In this document: piece after piece, positions 45,415-56,789 of the stretch
Layout of the letters: every line of letters begins with the position of its first letter
Numbering within the stretch: position 1 is the stretch's first letter
Assembly: GCA_011009095.1 (NCBI GenBank)
Contig: VTPC01091264.1
Span: 216,949 to 280,948, forward strand
Source: Ignelater luminosus
Taxonomy: Eukaryota > Arthropoda > Insecta > Coleoptera > Elateridae
Direction of reading: 5' to 3'
Length of the DNA stretch: 64,000 bases
The notes under the pieces: generated by a model
What the model saw: the letters and a program-made list of their open reading frames with translations, nothing else
What the model was told of the DNA's origin: nothing
Database searches by the model: none
Position numbers and translations under genes: made by a program

Positions 45415-48400
45415 CAGAATAATAAATATTTTATTGCGCCACGTTGGGCACCACATTATATATTAGCATGCATGTGTTTGATGCATGAGACTCCTCAGAA
45501 TAGTAATTGGAAAATTTTCTAAATTCTAAATTCTAAACTTCTTTTCTTACTGCCCAGTTATAAATTATTGATCCGCAGCCATAAGCAGCATTAGTAATAG
45601 AACATTGAATAAAAGACTACGAAGGCTATAAGGAAATGGTTTTAGTTTTAATTTTGTCTCTGAAATAACAATTATACTCTCTACTTTGTAATCAACTCTA
45701 TGAAATTACAAAAATGAATTGTACATTACATTTTTATGTGATCTCGTTGTCGTACAATTCCTTTTTCAGATCTCTTTTAATGTTTTAAAAATTCATGACC
45801 TTCTTTAAAATGTAAGTTTTCGTAAAAGTATTCTTGGAATAAAACTGTAGAGTTTCATTGTTTTACTTTGTAGTTTTATGCGCGGTAAAATATTATTCAT
45901 GTCTCCTCCAAGTTTTCCATTTTCTATTTATTTTTACTTTTACATAGAAATTCTGCTAGTTCTTGTAGGTGTATATTTGGAAATAAAATCCGCGGCTGTA
46001 AGCGAGTCATTCAGTTGTTATCTAAACTGCTGGCAGATGAAATGAATGTCTTAAAATCCAAATTTAGTGCTTCTGTCGTCTAGGATTATAAAAACAATCG
46101 TTTGCGGTTTCATGTTACGGAATCACGATTCAGTCTTATACGTTATTCTGAGGTAATGGAGCGTTTCAGACTGCGGTTGTGTATCAAGTGCATGTTCTTA
46201 CCAATGCAGACTAAAGGGGGAGCAGTAGTCAATACCACTACGCAGTCTGATAGGTCAGGGACGGAATGAGTTATTTATCTGCAAGTAGTAAATAAGATCG
46301 GCGATTCTAATTTACTTTAAGTGAACGAGTAAGTATGTAATGAAATATTTTACGATCATTGGAATTACATTATTTTAGTGAAGCCAAAAAGGACATCTGG
46401 AAATTCCTTTATTTTCCGAATTCTTTGCATTCAAACTAGCTATAAGCTGTTTTTATTGAGATATAAATCTTCGAACGTAAATTGCATCGAGATTCATTTA
46501 CTAAAAAGTATTTTTACTGTTAAATAATTGACTCGATTCAAAAAAACAGCGCTTTCAAAATTAGTATTTACTCAAACCTTCTATAATTCACAAGCATTGA
46601 TTATTCACTTATGTATACTTAAACATAATCGATCTTGATTTAAAGACATCTTGCTTGTTGAGATAAACTGTGTAAAAACAGTAGATATCTTATACTTGCT
46701 ATAATTGCAATATCATTGTTTATTGATACTTAGTTACTCATTCTCTTCAATTTTAATTTGTATTTTCGTGGTCATTGTAAGAGAGGTTAATTAGAGATAT
46801 GTACAATATTTGAAATGATTTCGATATCAACAAGTATTTACATTAAAACTTTTTAAACTTGAAGAAGACGTTCAGATCAAACCTCTCCCTGGAGTTTCTG
46901 ATGCTATGAAGTATAGATGAGGAAACGAACAAGTTTCTAAGAAAACTTGTCAAGTTACGATTGCTTATTTATCTGTAGGAACATGTTGGGGCATATAGTA
47001 ATTTCCGGATTAATTTACAGTGAATGTTTAAGTTATTTTGTAACAATATATGAAGTATAGAGTGTACGTCAGTTTTAAATTCAATAAATTCTCTCTTTAA
47101 GGAAATGAGAATTAAGTAATTTTGAAAGGATAAAGTGAAGTATAAAGCTAGTATTTCATAAGTAGGATTAAATTCTCTTTACAAACTTTAAATAGGAGCT
47201 AAGTTAGTCGTAAAAGGCATTGCTACTTGAGTAAATTAACAATTTATAACAATAACGTGAATAAACAACTCTTTAACGTTATGGTAGCAGATCAAGCATT
47301 ATTTCATCCCTTTTCTTGTCAGCAAAGCAGAATTTCTTACAAAATTGCGTAAGTTATTCAACTTCTACGTTTGTTCAAGTTCTCTGATTTACCGGGTCTG
47401 AAATTCGATGATATATTTCTGGAATTATTTTTTCTCCAAATTCCATTAAAGGGGGATACGTAATATCCATAATTTATTTTGCATCACTTTTGTCATATTT
47501 AAGGGTGAACTAGGAAATTTAAAAAAAATTGAGCATATTATTCAAACAAAGTACCACTATAATTTATTCTTCAATATTGATGAGCTGAAAATGTTCTACT
47601 GTTCATGAATATTACATAAGTATTTTATAACTTTTAACAAACAACCACCATAAATAATGAAATACAAAACAGCATCCAGCCTTTAAAGTTGGCTTTACTA
47701 TTGTTAATATAAAAGTTTAATTAATAAAGTTGTGAATACGTATGATAAACCTTGTTACTATAGTGCAATGCTTTCAAAATGTTTTTATCCTCTGGGTATT
47801 CGTTTGTTAATATTCCTCTTAAACTCTCAATTCCTAGTTTATATTGAAACCTCGTGTATTGTATGCTGCTTTTAGAATTATAATTCAGTTTCTGTGTAAC
47901 ATTCGGAAAAACTTGCTTCGGTCTTCTATTGTTAAGCTCATGTTCTCATGTTAGGAGCAAGCATAACGGGCATTTCCCTGTTCTATATAAAACTGAATTT
48001 TAGTTGATACGAGAAGGTATCGTAACTTGGAATCTGGTATTATCAGGGTCTCGCAAATTTACATTAAGAGAGGATAACATGGAAATATTACAACTGATAA
48101 TAACTAAGACATTTGTCTTTATCTGAAATTTATTTGTAGAACTTTTTGTTGACATTTTTAACAAATCTTAACAACTAGGCATTTATCATTTTTTTTAGAA
48201 ACATTCCAATATAATTAACCAGCATGATGCACTAGCAAGTTTGGTATTATTTAAAGAAAGAAGCGATAAACTTGGTTTTTTAAACATAGTGAGTATCCTT
48301 AACCTATTTTGTTAATTATAAAATTTTTATCCATAAGCTTATTATTTTGTTATTACCAAAATGTTGTTATAAATAGTACTAACTTAGTATTAATAATCGA

Positions 48401-49189
48401 ATTTTGACTGAAACACTATTTCTACTTTATTTACAGCATTCATGTCAGTTATGACAACTTCTAGTTGTATAATATTAAATAATGTCATTTTGATTTAAAT
48501 TATTTAAAAAAAATGTTATACTGAACTTAAGAAACTATGTACTAGTTGTAGTTTATTTACAGTCAGAAGATATAAATTGACATATGTATACTAATTAACA
48601 GCAATGGATATTATATAAATATTAAACAAAAGAATGTTTCAATTTTATTAAATTTTTATTTAAGTTGAACTGGGGATTCAATGTTGTATTTTGTAGAGAT
48701 TCTGATTTCAATTTCCTTGGGTGTATTACTTCTTCGTTTGGCATTCATTTAATATTTATCTTGCTTTTGTTGCTCGTAAAATTCTTTTCTCATTGATTTA
48801 GAAAGCTTTTTCTGCTTTTATTTTACAGAGTTGTCTATTTTCCTAGAGATCATGCCAAGCAGTATGCTTTTTCATTGATGTTTCTGTATTTAATATAATT
48901 CTTATTGATCTCTGACTTTCATTCTCTTGCTCTCGTTTGATGTAAATAATTGGTTCCCACCTAATATTTATTTAATATTTATCTTGATTCTTTTTGTTTT
49001 TATTTCTTTCAATGCTGATTTGATCTTATTAGTGACACAATTACACTGTTGCATATTGTTTATTGTGTTTGAATACTATTCTTTACAATTACGCTGTACT
49101 TGGTGTCGGTAAAAAATTGAATATTTGTAAGAAGTATACAGTGTTGAAATCAAATCATATTTACAATCAACTTGCTAAAATCAGCAATA
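45415..49189. other. Gene-poor AT-rich stretch
   Basis: GCGCCACGTTGGGCACCA at about 45439-45456 resembles, on the minus strand, a retroelement primer-binding sequence (TGGTGCCCAACG...). A weak 9-bp inverted repeat (CAGACTGCG 46167, CGCAGTCTG 46241) is also present. Otherwise I see no gene. Confidence 0.4.
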
Positions 49190-49384
49190 TACGAGGTGTT
49201 CCGCATAAGATTACCCAAGTGGATATCTCGATTACTTATTTGAAGAGATACGAAAAATATGCTTGTAACAAAAAATGATTAGGAGAAACTTAGCTACTAA
49301 ATTTCGTTATCTGTTCATATGTTGAACTTCCGGTTTCGCCAGAAATGACATCAATGTTTATTTTTTAAATAGAAACACCCTGTA
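49190..49384. mobile_element. Short CAGGGTG-type MITE
   Basis: TA CGAGGTGTTCC at the left and GAAACACCCTG TA at the right give inverted ends like those at 7472 and 41157. The interior is about 190 bp and noncoding. The ends are short, so the call is moderate. Confidence 0.55.
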
Positions 49385-51229
49385 TATTCAATGAATTATT
49401 ACTTCTTATCCGTTGCTGACTTCATTAAATCTACAAATTTCGTTTTTTAAACACCAGTATAATTAAGCAAAACTAGTATACTTCCAGTTATACAAAAATA
49501 AATTGTGGAAATGCGAACTAAACGATCTTGTTTGCAAGCAAGTCAAGAAATTCAAATCTTAAGTTTTCTCATTTTTTTGTTTAGGACAAACAAACATAAA
49601 CATAATAAACATTTGCATGCAATAAAAGGCTACTCTTAAAATCCGAACTATCATTTTGGACGATCTAGATAACTAACATATTTTGAGTAAGCCATTTGAA
49701 ATGATCAGTCTGTATAATGTTATAATACCTGAAACATTAAACTATATTGTGAAGATGGAGCTTTTGTTTATACAAATGTGTCTTCTGGTTCCAAACCATT
49801 CAGCCGGTTGACACCATTTCCATTTTGAAACTATCTAATCTACTTTGCCATCTAAATCATCGTTACCACTATCAACTCGGCCACCAGCTTTTCTCTAACT
49901 TTCAGCATTATAGTCAATTCTAGTACCTCCACCAACATTTCCAACTAACAATAGCATCGTAGCCTACTCATTTTTATACGTACCATCATCTACTAGGGAA
50001 TCCAATTCTGGGATCTTTCGATATTCCGAGATTTTGCAAAAACACTCAGTTCGGGTTCCTGTAATTCGAGATTTTAGAACAGATCTAGCAGTTCGGGATT
50101 CTGGGGCTATAAACCAGAACCCCGAGACTATAGTAACTGTTTATGAGGCTTTTTAAAAATAAATAGACAACGATTCCGGGTTTAGCTTCGGGATCTCTAG
50201 ATCGATGCTATTAGTTGCAGGATCAATCCTGGGAGTAGAAATTGAATTTTCAAAATCTCGAAACTGAATCCCGATCCCGAAATCTGAATTTCCTATCATC
50301 TATCTATCTGCATTATCGAACGCCGAAATTACCAACATTGCTCTATCATGATGATCGCTAAAACACCACTACCAGCTAAATCGGAATCTAACCTATCAGG
50401 TGTCTCTGTTGAGGCCACCACCGTCATCCAATTCTCCTAGACGGCCGAACGAGAATATGTCATAAGATAGAGTGATATTGTGCGACATTTACTGATTCTT
50501 ATCGATTTTTGCTAAGCAAAAAAGGGAATCATCAGTAATCCTGTTATAACTGTTCAATATCTTGAATCTTACACTTCAAATTCTAAAACTAACATTTTTT
50601 TTCTTTTAACTTCTTCTAATTGCTGTTTAGTCTCAATAGTAGGCACGAACCTGAGCCGATTTCTTATTACACCAAAAGGATCTTTGAAAGCACGGCCCCA
50701 TTTATTTTATTTAATGGTTTATTTTGTCTTTAGTTGTTTTCAATATTTATCGCTTGTGTTTTTGGGATAGACCATTATGGAGTATCCTTAAGGTTGAATT
50801 GCACCCAAAATCAACATTAATAGCAATTAACAAAGAAGAACCAACAATGTTTACGCTGTTTTTGGTTGATTTTGTAGGAAAACTTAAATTACAGTCCAGT
50901 AACTTTTTAGTACATTAGATTAGAAATTATAATAAAAGTATCAATAATTTGCAGCAAGTAAAAGAATTCTAAAGACTAACTCTGCACAAGAATTTTAATT
51001 TATACCATTGCAGAGGATTTACCACACATCCTTTTATTCATACCGGAAGTCAGTTAAAGAAAACACAATATCCTACTCATTATGGAACTTTATAAGCAAA
51101 TATCAAGGAAATAGATGTCATAACTGGTTCAACCTTAAAATTATATTTTATAAAAAAAAGTTTTTATTTGAAGAAAAGCAAGGGATAGTTTGTTTACTTT
51201 ACGTTGTATACGACTCATTAGAGTTTGCA
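49385..51229. other. Intergenic, with a CGGGATT-rich patch
   Basis: No gene recognised. At about 50015-50300 the words TTCGGG, CGGGAT, CCCGA and CTCGA recur in both orientations, unlike the AT-rich surroundings. At 49790-49990 and 50340-50450 there are CCACCA-rich pieces that could be one sequence interrupted by this patch. Confidence 0.35.
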
Positions 51230-52043
51230 TGTCCTCATCGCTGCTCTTTTCGTAACCCATGACCAGGATTTCTGTAGGTCAGCCACCGAATCAACTTTCT
51301 TGTTATAGACAAATACTCTTTGATTGGTCTAAGTTCGGGACTGTTGGAGGGATTGCAGTCTTTGGGAACTACAACAACTCCATTCTGCTCATATAGCTCT
51401 TCCACTGATTTAGTATAGTAGTAACTCGCTAATTCTGGCCAAAAATGGTTGCGTAAGTATTTTTTTCTAAATTCTGACCTTTGGTTTAGTTTGTAATCTT
51501 TTGGGGCATTTTTACGACTTTTTCTGGTATAGAATTTGTGCTTCGAAATTTACTTGATGCCTGCTTTGATATAAATCTCGTTATCCATCACCACGCATTC
51601 ATATCTTGTTAAAAAGCCTTTGTACAATTTCCTCGATCCATGTTTTGCAGTTAAATTCTGTGTAGCATTAAGATCGGGTGCGATCTGGACCTTATAACTT
51701 TTTAAACCAGCTCTGCTCTTAACTTTTTGTACATATGATTAGAACATTTTTACTTTTTTAGCCACATTGCTCAATGACAACTTGGACTGGACGCAAAAGG
51801 TTGCAATTCGCATTTTTCCTTCTTTTTATCTTTCATTACTTGTTTTTCTCCGCTTCTTAGCTTGCTTTTCACTTTTAAACGGTCTCTATACTTTCTTAAA
51901 ACAGAACAAACAGTTGATTGAAGCCAATTTAACTTTTTTGCTAGTGCTCTACGTAATTGTTCGATATAGCTATCTCTAGGAAAACGACGTTTTGAGAGCA
52001 AGTTTTTGGTATCAGCAGGTAGAGAATTACTCACAGAACACAA
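51230..52043 (-). pseudogene. Tc1/mariner-superfamily transposase remnant
   Basis: Read on the minus strand. The N-terminal part (52043-51771) has an open frame with LNWLQSTVCSVLRKYRDRL, the helix-turn-helix region that binds the inverted repeats, followed by DKKKEKCELQPFASSPS. Further along, in other frames, are RKLYKGFLTRYECVVMDNEI (51630-51570; first catalytic Asp in VMDNE), HFWPELASYYYTKSVEELYE (51455-51390) and VPKDCNPSNSPELRPI (51370-51320). This order matches IS630/Tc1/mariner DDE transposases. The FWPDLAS block normally carries the second catalytic Asp, here Glu. About 40 residues before that block are missing compared with the family. Several frameshifts and stops; clearly dead. I could not find its inverted repeats. 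Confidence 0.75.
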
Positions 52044-52200
52044 TTAGGTAGTCGAAGTTAAAGGAAATCAATCCAATCTTGCTGAAACCGACGAAAAGCA
52101 AATACGATTTTTTAGCACATCTGAGGTTATGTTGCACGATAGAAACAATGAAGTTGGCTACTAAATCAGTTGCTGCACATACTACCAACGTTCATTTTTT

Positions 52201-52356
52201 AATGAATACCACCTCAATCTTGTGGAGGGGGGGGGGCGAAGAGATGGTGTGGTTAGGTTAGAAGCAATTAAACAATCATTTTTTTAATGAATTCCACCCC
52301 ACTCTTGCGGGAGGCCGAGTTGAATGAATGAATTCACCCATGCTTGCGTGGGGTCA
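52201..52356. repeat. Three dispersed copies of a 30-bp hairpin-forming unit
   Basis: Units start AATGAATACCACCT (52201), AATGAATTCCACCC (52286) and AATGAATTCACCCA (52327). Each runs through a CTTG or TCTTG loop into a G-rich half. An 11-base G run follows the first unit. The stems differ in sequence but each can pair. Confidence 0.6.
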
Positions 52357-54661
52357 ATGTTCTCCAGGTGATCTAGAGAAATTGGGTTGTAGTACAGTCG
52401 GTTGGTACGCTGTCGGGGAGTAGTAGGAACGTAGCCGCGATATTATAGTGTCATGGCAGTCGTTGTGCTAGTGAATTGTCAAGATCGTCAATTTTCGAAG
52501 TTTTTTAAAAATTTTCTAAGTGTTTCGCGTCGGAGAGGTCTTCCGCAGGTGTCTATTGATTCTTTGAATGGATATATATGCATTGGTAAGGTTAAAGTCT
52601 TTCTGTACAACTTTAATTCTAGGGGTAACTGTATCGAACTCTTACCCTAAATCGGTAGAGGGTTTTTAGTGTGTTCGTGCAAAATAATTCCACGTCGCTG
52701 AAGTTGATAGTTCGTCATGTTCTCACATTTAGTTCCCGTGGCTACTACATATATTTTGTCAAAATAAAAGACAACTTATGTCTCTTATCTTCGCACTAGT
52801 AAGTTCTTATGCGTGCCCATGTTTTGGGGTATTCAACCAATATACAGTATTCGGTGGGTGGATCTAGAATATTTCTACGATGTACCAAAACTGCATTTCT
52901 TCCAAGTAGGTAGTTTTCACTTATTTGTGCGCTTTTAATAATTCGCATAGCAAATTTAGATGACCACAACGGAGAACTGCCTCAAGATGAAATAAACGAA
53001 GAATTAACTTTTTCTGGAGACTCTGATATTTGGTTCGTATGTTTCATTAATAATGAATGTAGGAACTGATCTCTTTATCACGCTTGACGCAAAAATTTCA
53101 AAGAAGCTTTTATTTGTTTAGTCGCTAGTTATCGTGATTATTATTACGGCTTACTGCATGTGGCTAAATACTTTGAGGCTAACAACATATTTATAGTGTA
53201 GTAAGGACAAGGTCTGCTTTGCTTTGAATGCATTCTGTTAGTATTTACTTGATATACTAAACAGCAAGAAACGAGCACATATATATTTTGCTGAAGTATA
53301 ACAATGTTAAGATGGTCTGGGATCCTCGAAGTTTCGAAGTATTGGTATTCATAGACCGCTTCCACGGAGTACTACAAATATGAATTTTCTAGAAGTATCT
53401 GTTTACTTTGCTAACATCTGGTAAGAACACGTATGCAGTTGATATAACACTAATAAAAGCAAACTGCTTCTATAAACTTTTACAGTTCTTAAGCTTGAGC
53501 CTAGCAAAACGTTTAACATATGTCAGCAATACGCAAAGTCGACTGATACTATATTTCTTAAAAATGATGCCCATGGAGAATAAAAATGTTAATCTGAACA
53601 GTTTGATTTCGTCAAGAGAGTTGTCTCAAACCACCTCACGTGCTACGCTTCAGCATTTCGATTTTCCTTTCTCAGCTGTATGCTTTACTCTCGAGACCAA
53701 GAAGTGAGAATCGCGTATCTTGTGGAAAACTTATGTTTTCACAGTCCTACCTCGAATGTGATACTTCATTAATATAAGATGAAGTATTCAGTTTCCTGTT
53801 AGATTTAGGAGAAGAACGTAAAGTTGTGGCGCAATATATGTTTTATTTAGTTACATATTCTAGACGACACTAAGATGTTTGGTACTTCTTAGAATCCTAT
53901 TCATCCGTAGAAGTGCAGAAATTTAGTATTCTAACTTAAAATTTATGCTTTTACAACTGTATCGTAAAATGGCGCTAAAAATAAATGTTTAATAGTGGAG
54001 TAAATGGATTTATGTAAGATCGTTGCTTATACATTCTAGTGAACAAATTCTAACATTTCAATTATTTACCAACATGAAATAAAATCTAATAATAATCCAA
54101 CGTATCAGAAAAGGCGTTTAAAAAAGTTGTCTGGCTTTTATTATTATTTACTTTCACTAGATATGGCATGAGATGAGTATCTAAAAATGTAAGGAAATAC
54201 TAGATAAATAAAAATAAAGAAAATATTAGATTAATTTTTATTTGTTTTCTAAAGTAACTTGATTCTCTGAAATACAATAAGTGCTTTTTATGACTGAAAA
54301 ACAGCAAAAAAACCGGGAAAATAAAACATTTATGTATTCATACTACAAAAAATTAGAAAAACAGTACAGGAATTCAAATAATTTAATTTTATATTCAGGT
54401 AGGACCGAAACTTCATCTTCAACTCATTCAAAAGATAAGGTTTATATTTTTAAAAGAAAACTTTAACTAATTAGTAGCATGCAAACAATTTAACATTTCG
54501 TACTATCGCGTGCGTTTTCTTTGCACTTTTAATGAATGCATTGCATATATTGTATTACTTTGTGCTGACAGTTAAGGGTTTTTATCGATTTATTTTATTG
54601 TTCCTCATAGTATTAATTTACAAATAATTATTTGGGAATATTTTTGGCATTTTCCGAATAC
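52357..54661. other. Intergenic, no gene recognised
   Basis: The part at about 52370-52750 is less AT-rich than its surroundings, with a 65-codon frame at 52453-52650 starting GTCATGGCAG. I cannot tie it to a family. A host exon is possible but unsupported. The frame at 53408-53707 is likewise unassigned. Confidence 0.35.
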
Positions 54662-56789
54662 ATCTTGTAACGTGACACTTTAAATTTAAAAAAAAACGAG
54701 GATCACTAGGTCCTCGACTAGACTAAGCTATGGTGGTGGCCTTGAGCGTAGATCGGGATTGGTTATACACACAATAAAACAACCACAAATCCAACAGACG
54801 AAATTTATTTAATCAAAAAAATTATGTATATAAAAAAACAAATTATATGAACAAGAGTTGGGCGCCGTTGTCTTTTATGTAAAAGACCTAAGATACTATG
54901 TAATTTCAATTTAATAACAAATAGTGATAATACGCAACAGATCAAAGATATATGTTATTGAGCTAAATTTTAATGTATAAATTAAAAAAAAATTACTCAA
55001 CAATATAAGTTAAGTTACAACAAACCCCAACCTTCACAATAATTACAAAAATCCAATTATAATCAAAAACCAAATAAATGTTGAAAGTTATATTCAATAA
55101 AGATTTCATGTTTGAAAAATTTATCTGTAAGGCTGAAAGTTATTAAGAAATTTAGTACAATAACTTATCCGCCCGGCACACTCCAACCGCTAATCTGCAA
55201 GTTCATAGGTACGACTGTAAAAATGCATTTTTCTGTTTAAATTTTACAGGCAATCATAAAAGGAAAAAACTTAATAATTTCATAACAATTTTCTAATGAA
55301 ATTACAAGAACCATCCAAATCACAAACTTTAATAAAGAACAAATTAATAAAAAAAATTGAAATTAACGTTACTTAGCAACTTCAAATAAACGTATCCGGT
55401 ATCAAGAGTAAACAAGAAGCAGTTTCGGATACAAATTGAAAAAAAAAACTTACCACAACCTGCGGCGGGTTCCGTACGGAAGCTGCAGAAGCTAAATCCT
55501 AAAGGGAAAAAAATTGCATACAAAATTTCAATTTAGATCCCGAAACTGAATATAAAACAATTAGAATCTAAAAGATTACCAAAAAAACTATTATGACAAA
55601 CTTAAAAAAAATATACTAAACCAAAAGAAATATCAGACTAATAAGTAATGACTTGCAGTTCACAACAAAAACAAAATCGACTATAATGAGTGATAGGCCA
55701 TCATAAACTTCAGTAATAGCACAAAAAATTAAATTTTAATAGCAACATGGTTGAAAGAGTAAATCTTAAGTTATTTTAAGTAAGAAAATCTTTACGGACA
55801 AAAATCTCTGTCATAGTCAACGTCGATGTACAATAAGTTAGCACTGGATCCTTTCACGAGACCAGAAGCGGACGACTCCTACCGGTCCATCAGCATCCCG
55901 TCTTAAATCCCAAGACGGTACAATCTAACAGTTTAGTTTGATGGATAGACTTCTGACTTCTAAACGGAATAAATCGAGGTACTCACCAGATGAACGACAC
56001 TAGGTTCCAACTCCAGACAGTAGCTTTCGGGTAAAATAAAAAACTGTGGACAAGAAACGACAATCAAAAATCGGTGGATACAAGGAAACACAAAAAAAAG
56101 AAAACTTACCCCTAATTGTAGGGTTTTTCTTCCACTCACTCGTCACAAAATTTGATGAAAAATAATGTAACACAACTAACTCAAACGTTGATTGCGTCTC
56201 GTCTGCCGCAATCAGTCTTCACTTCTCCCAAAAGTCGAATCCAACCGGTTCGTGATTCCATGCTCAACGCAGGAAGAAAATAAGCAAATTTTAAACAATA
56301 ATAAGATCCTATCTAGGGCTTCAATTAAAGAAATCTGATTAGGAAAAGTAACGAGAAACTCAAGAAGAAAAGAAACCCGCAAGATAACCGGAATATACTA
56401 ACCTTCAAGGGGATAAAAAAATCACCATCCAAATCCGGAAGAACATCTATTCACAACCCTTCTAATCTAGAAATTTTAGCATATAACACCCCTAACGGGA
56501 AAGAATATAATTAAATTTACACTGCGGAGAATTAAACTTCAATATTTGAAATAAATCTACCCAGTGTTTCACCTGCCCTAGAACTTGTTAAATACGGAAA
56601 ATGTATCAAACCGAAAATAAGAGAAATGTGAACCCAGACTGATTAAGTTCGTAACCCAACATTCCTAATTACAATGCTTTATGATCAAAGGCTGTTTCTT
56701 CTACAAAATTAAGAAACGACGGGTACCCCGAAAGCGAAAAAAGTTAATTTCCATGTAACGGGAAAGAACAAAAATGACTGTTACAATCT
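54662..56789 (-). mobile_element. Probable solo LTR, about 2.1 kb, minus orientation
   Basis: TGTAACGTGACAC starts at 54666 and GACTGTTACA ends at 56785, and ATCT flanks both sides (54662-54665 and 56786-56789), a 4-bp target duplication typical of Gypsy-type integration. On the minus strand an AATAAA lies near 54817, close to the 3' end, consistent with an LTR in minus orientation. The interior has no coding homology. Four splice-donor-like sites on the minus strand are discussed in the findings. I saw no primer-binding site or pol next to it, so it appears to be solo. Confidence 0.6.

Noticed and set aside
46167..46249. 9-bp inverted repeat CAGACTGCG/CGCAGTCTG
   Set aside because: Too short and too widely spaced to support an element or regulatory site.
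52245..52260. GGTTAGGTTAG, similar to the insect telomere repeat TTAGG
   Set aside because: Only two units; not evidence of a telomeric tract.
52441..52720. Possible first exon in a less AT-rich patch
   Set aside because: No recognisable protein, promoter motif or matching downstream exon.
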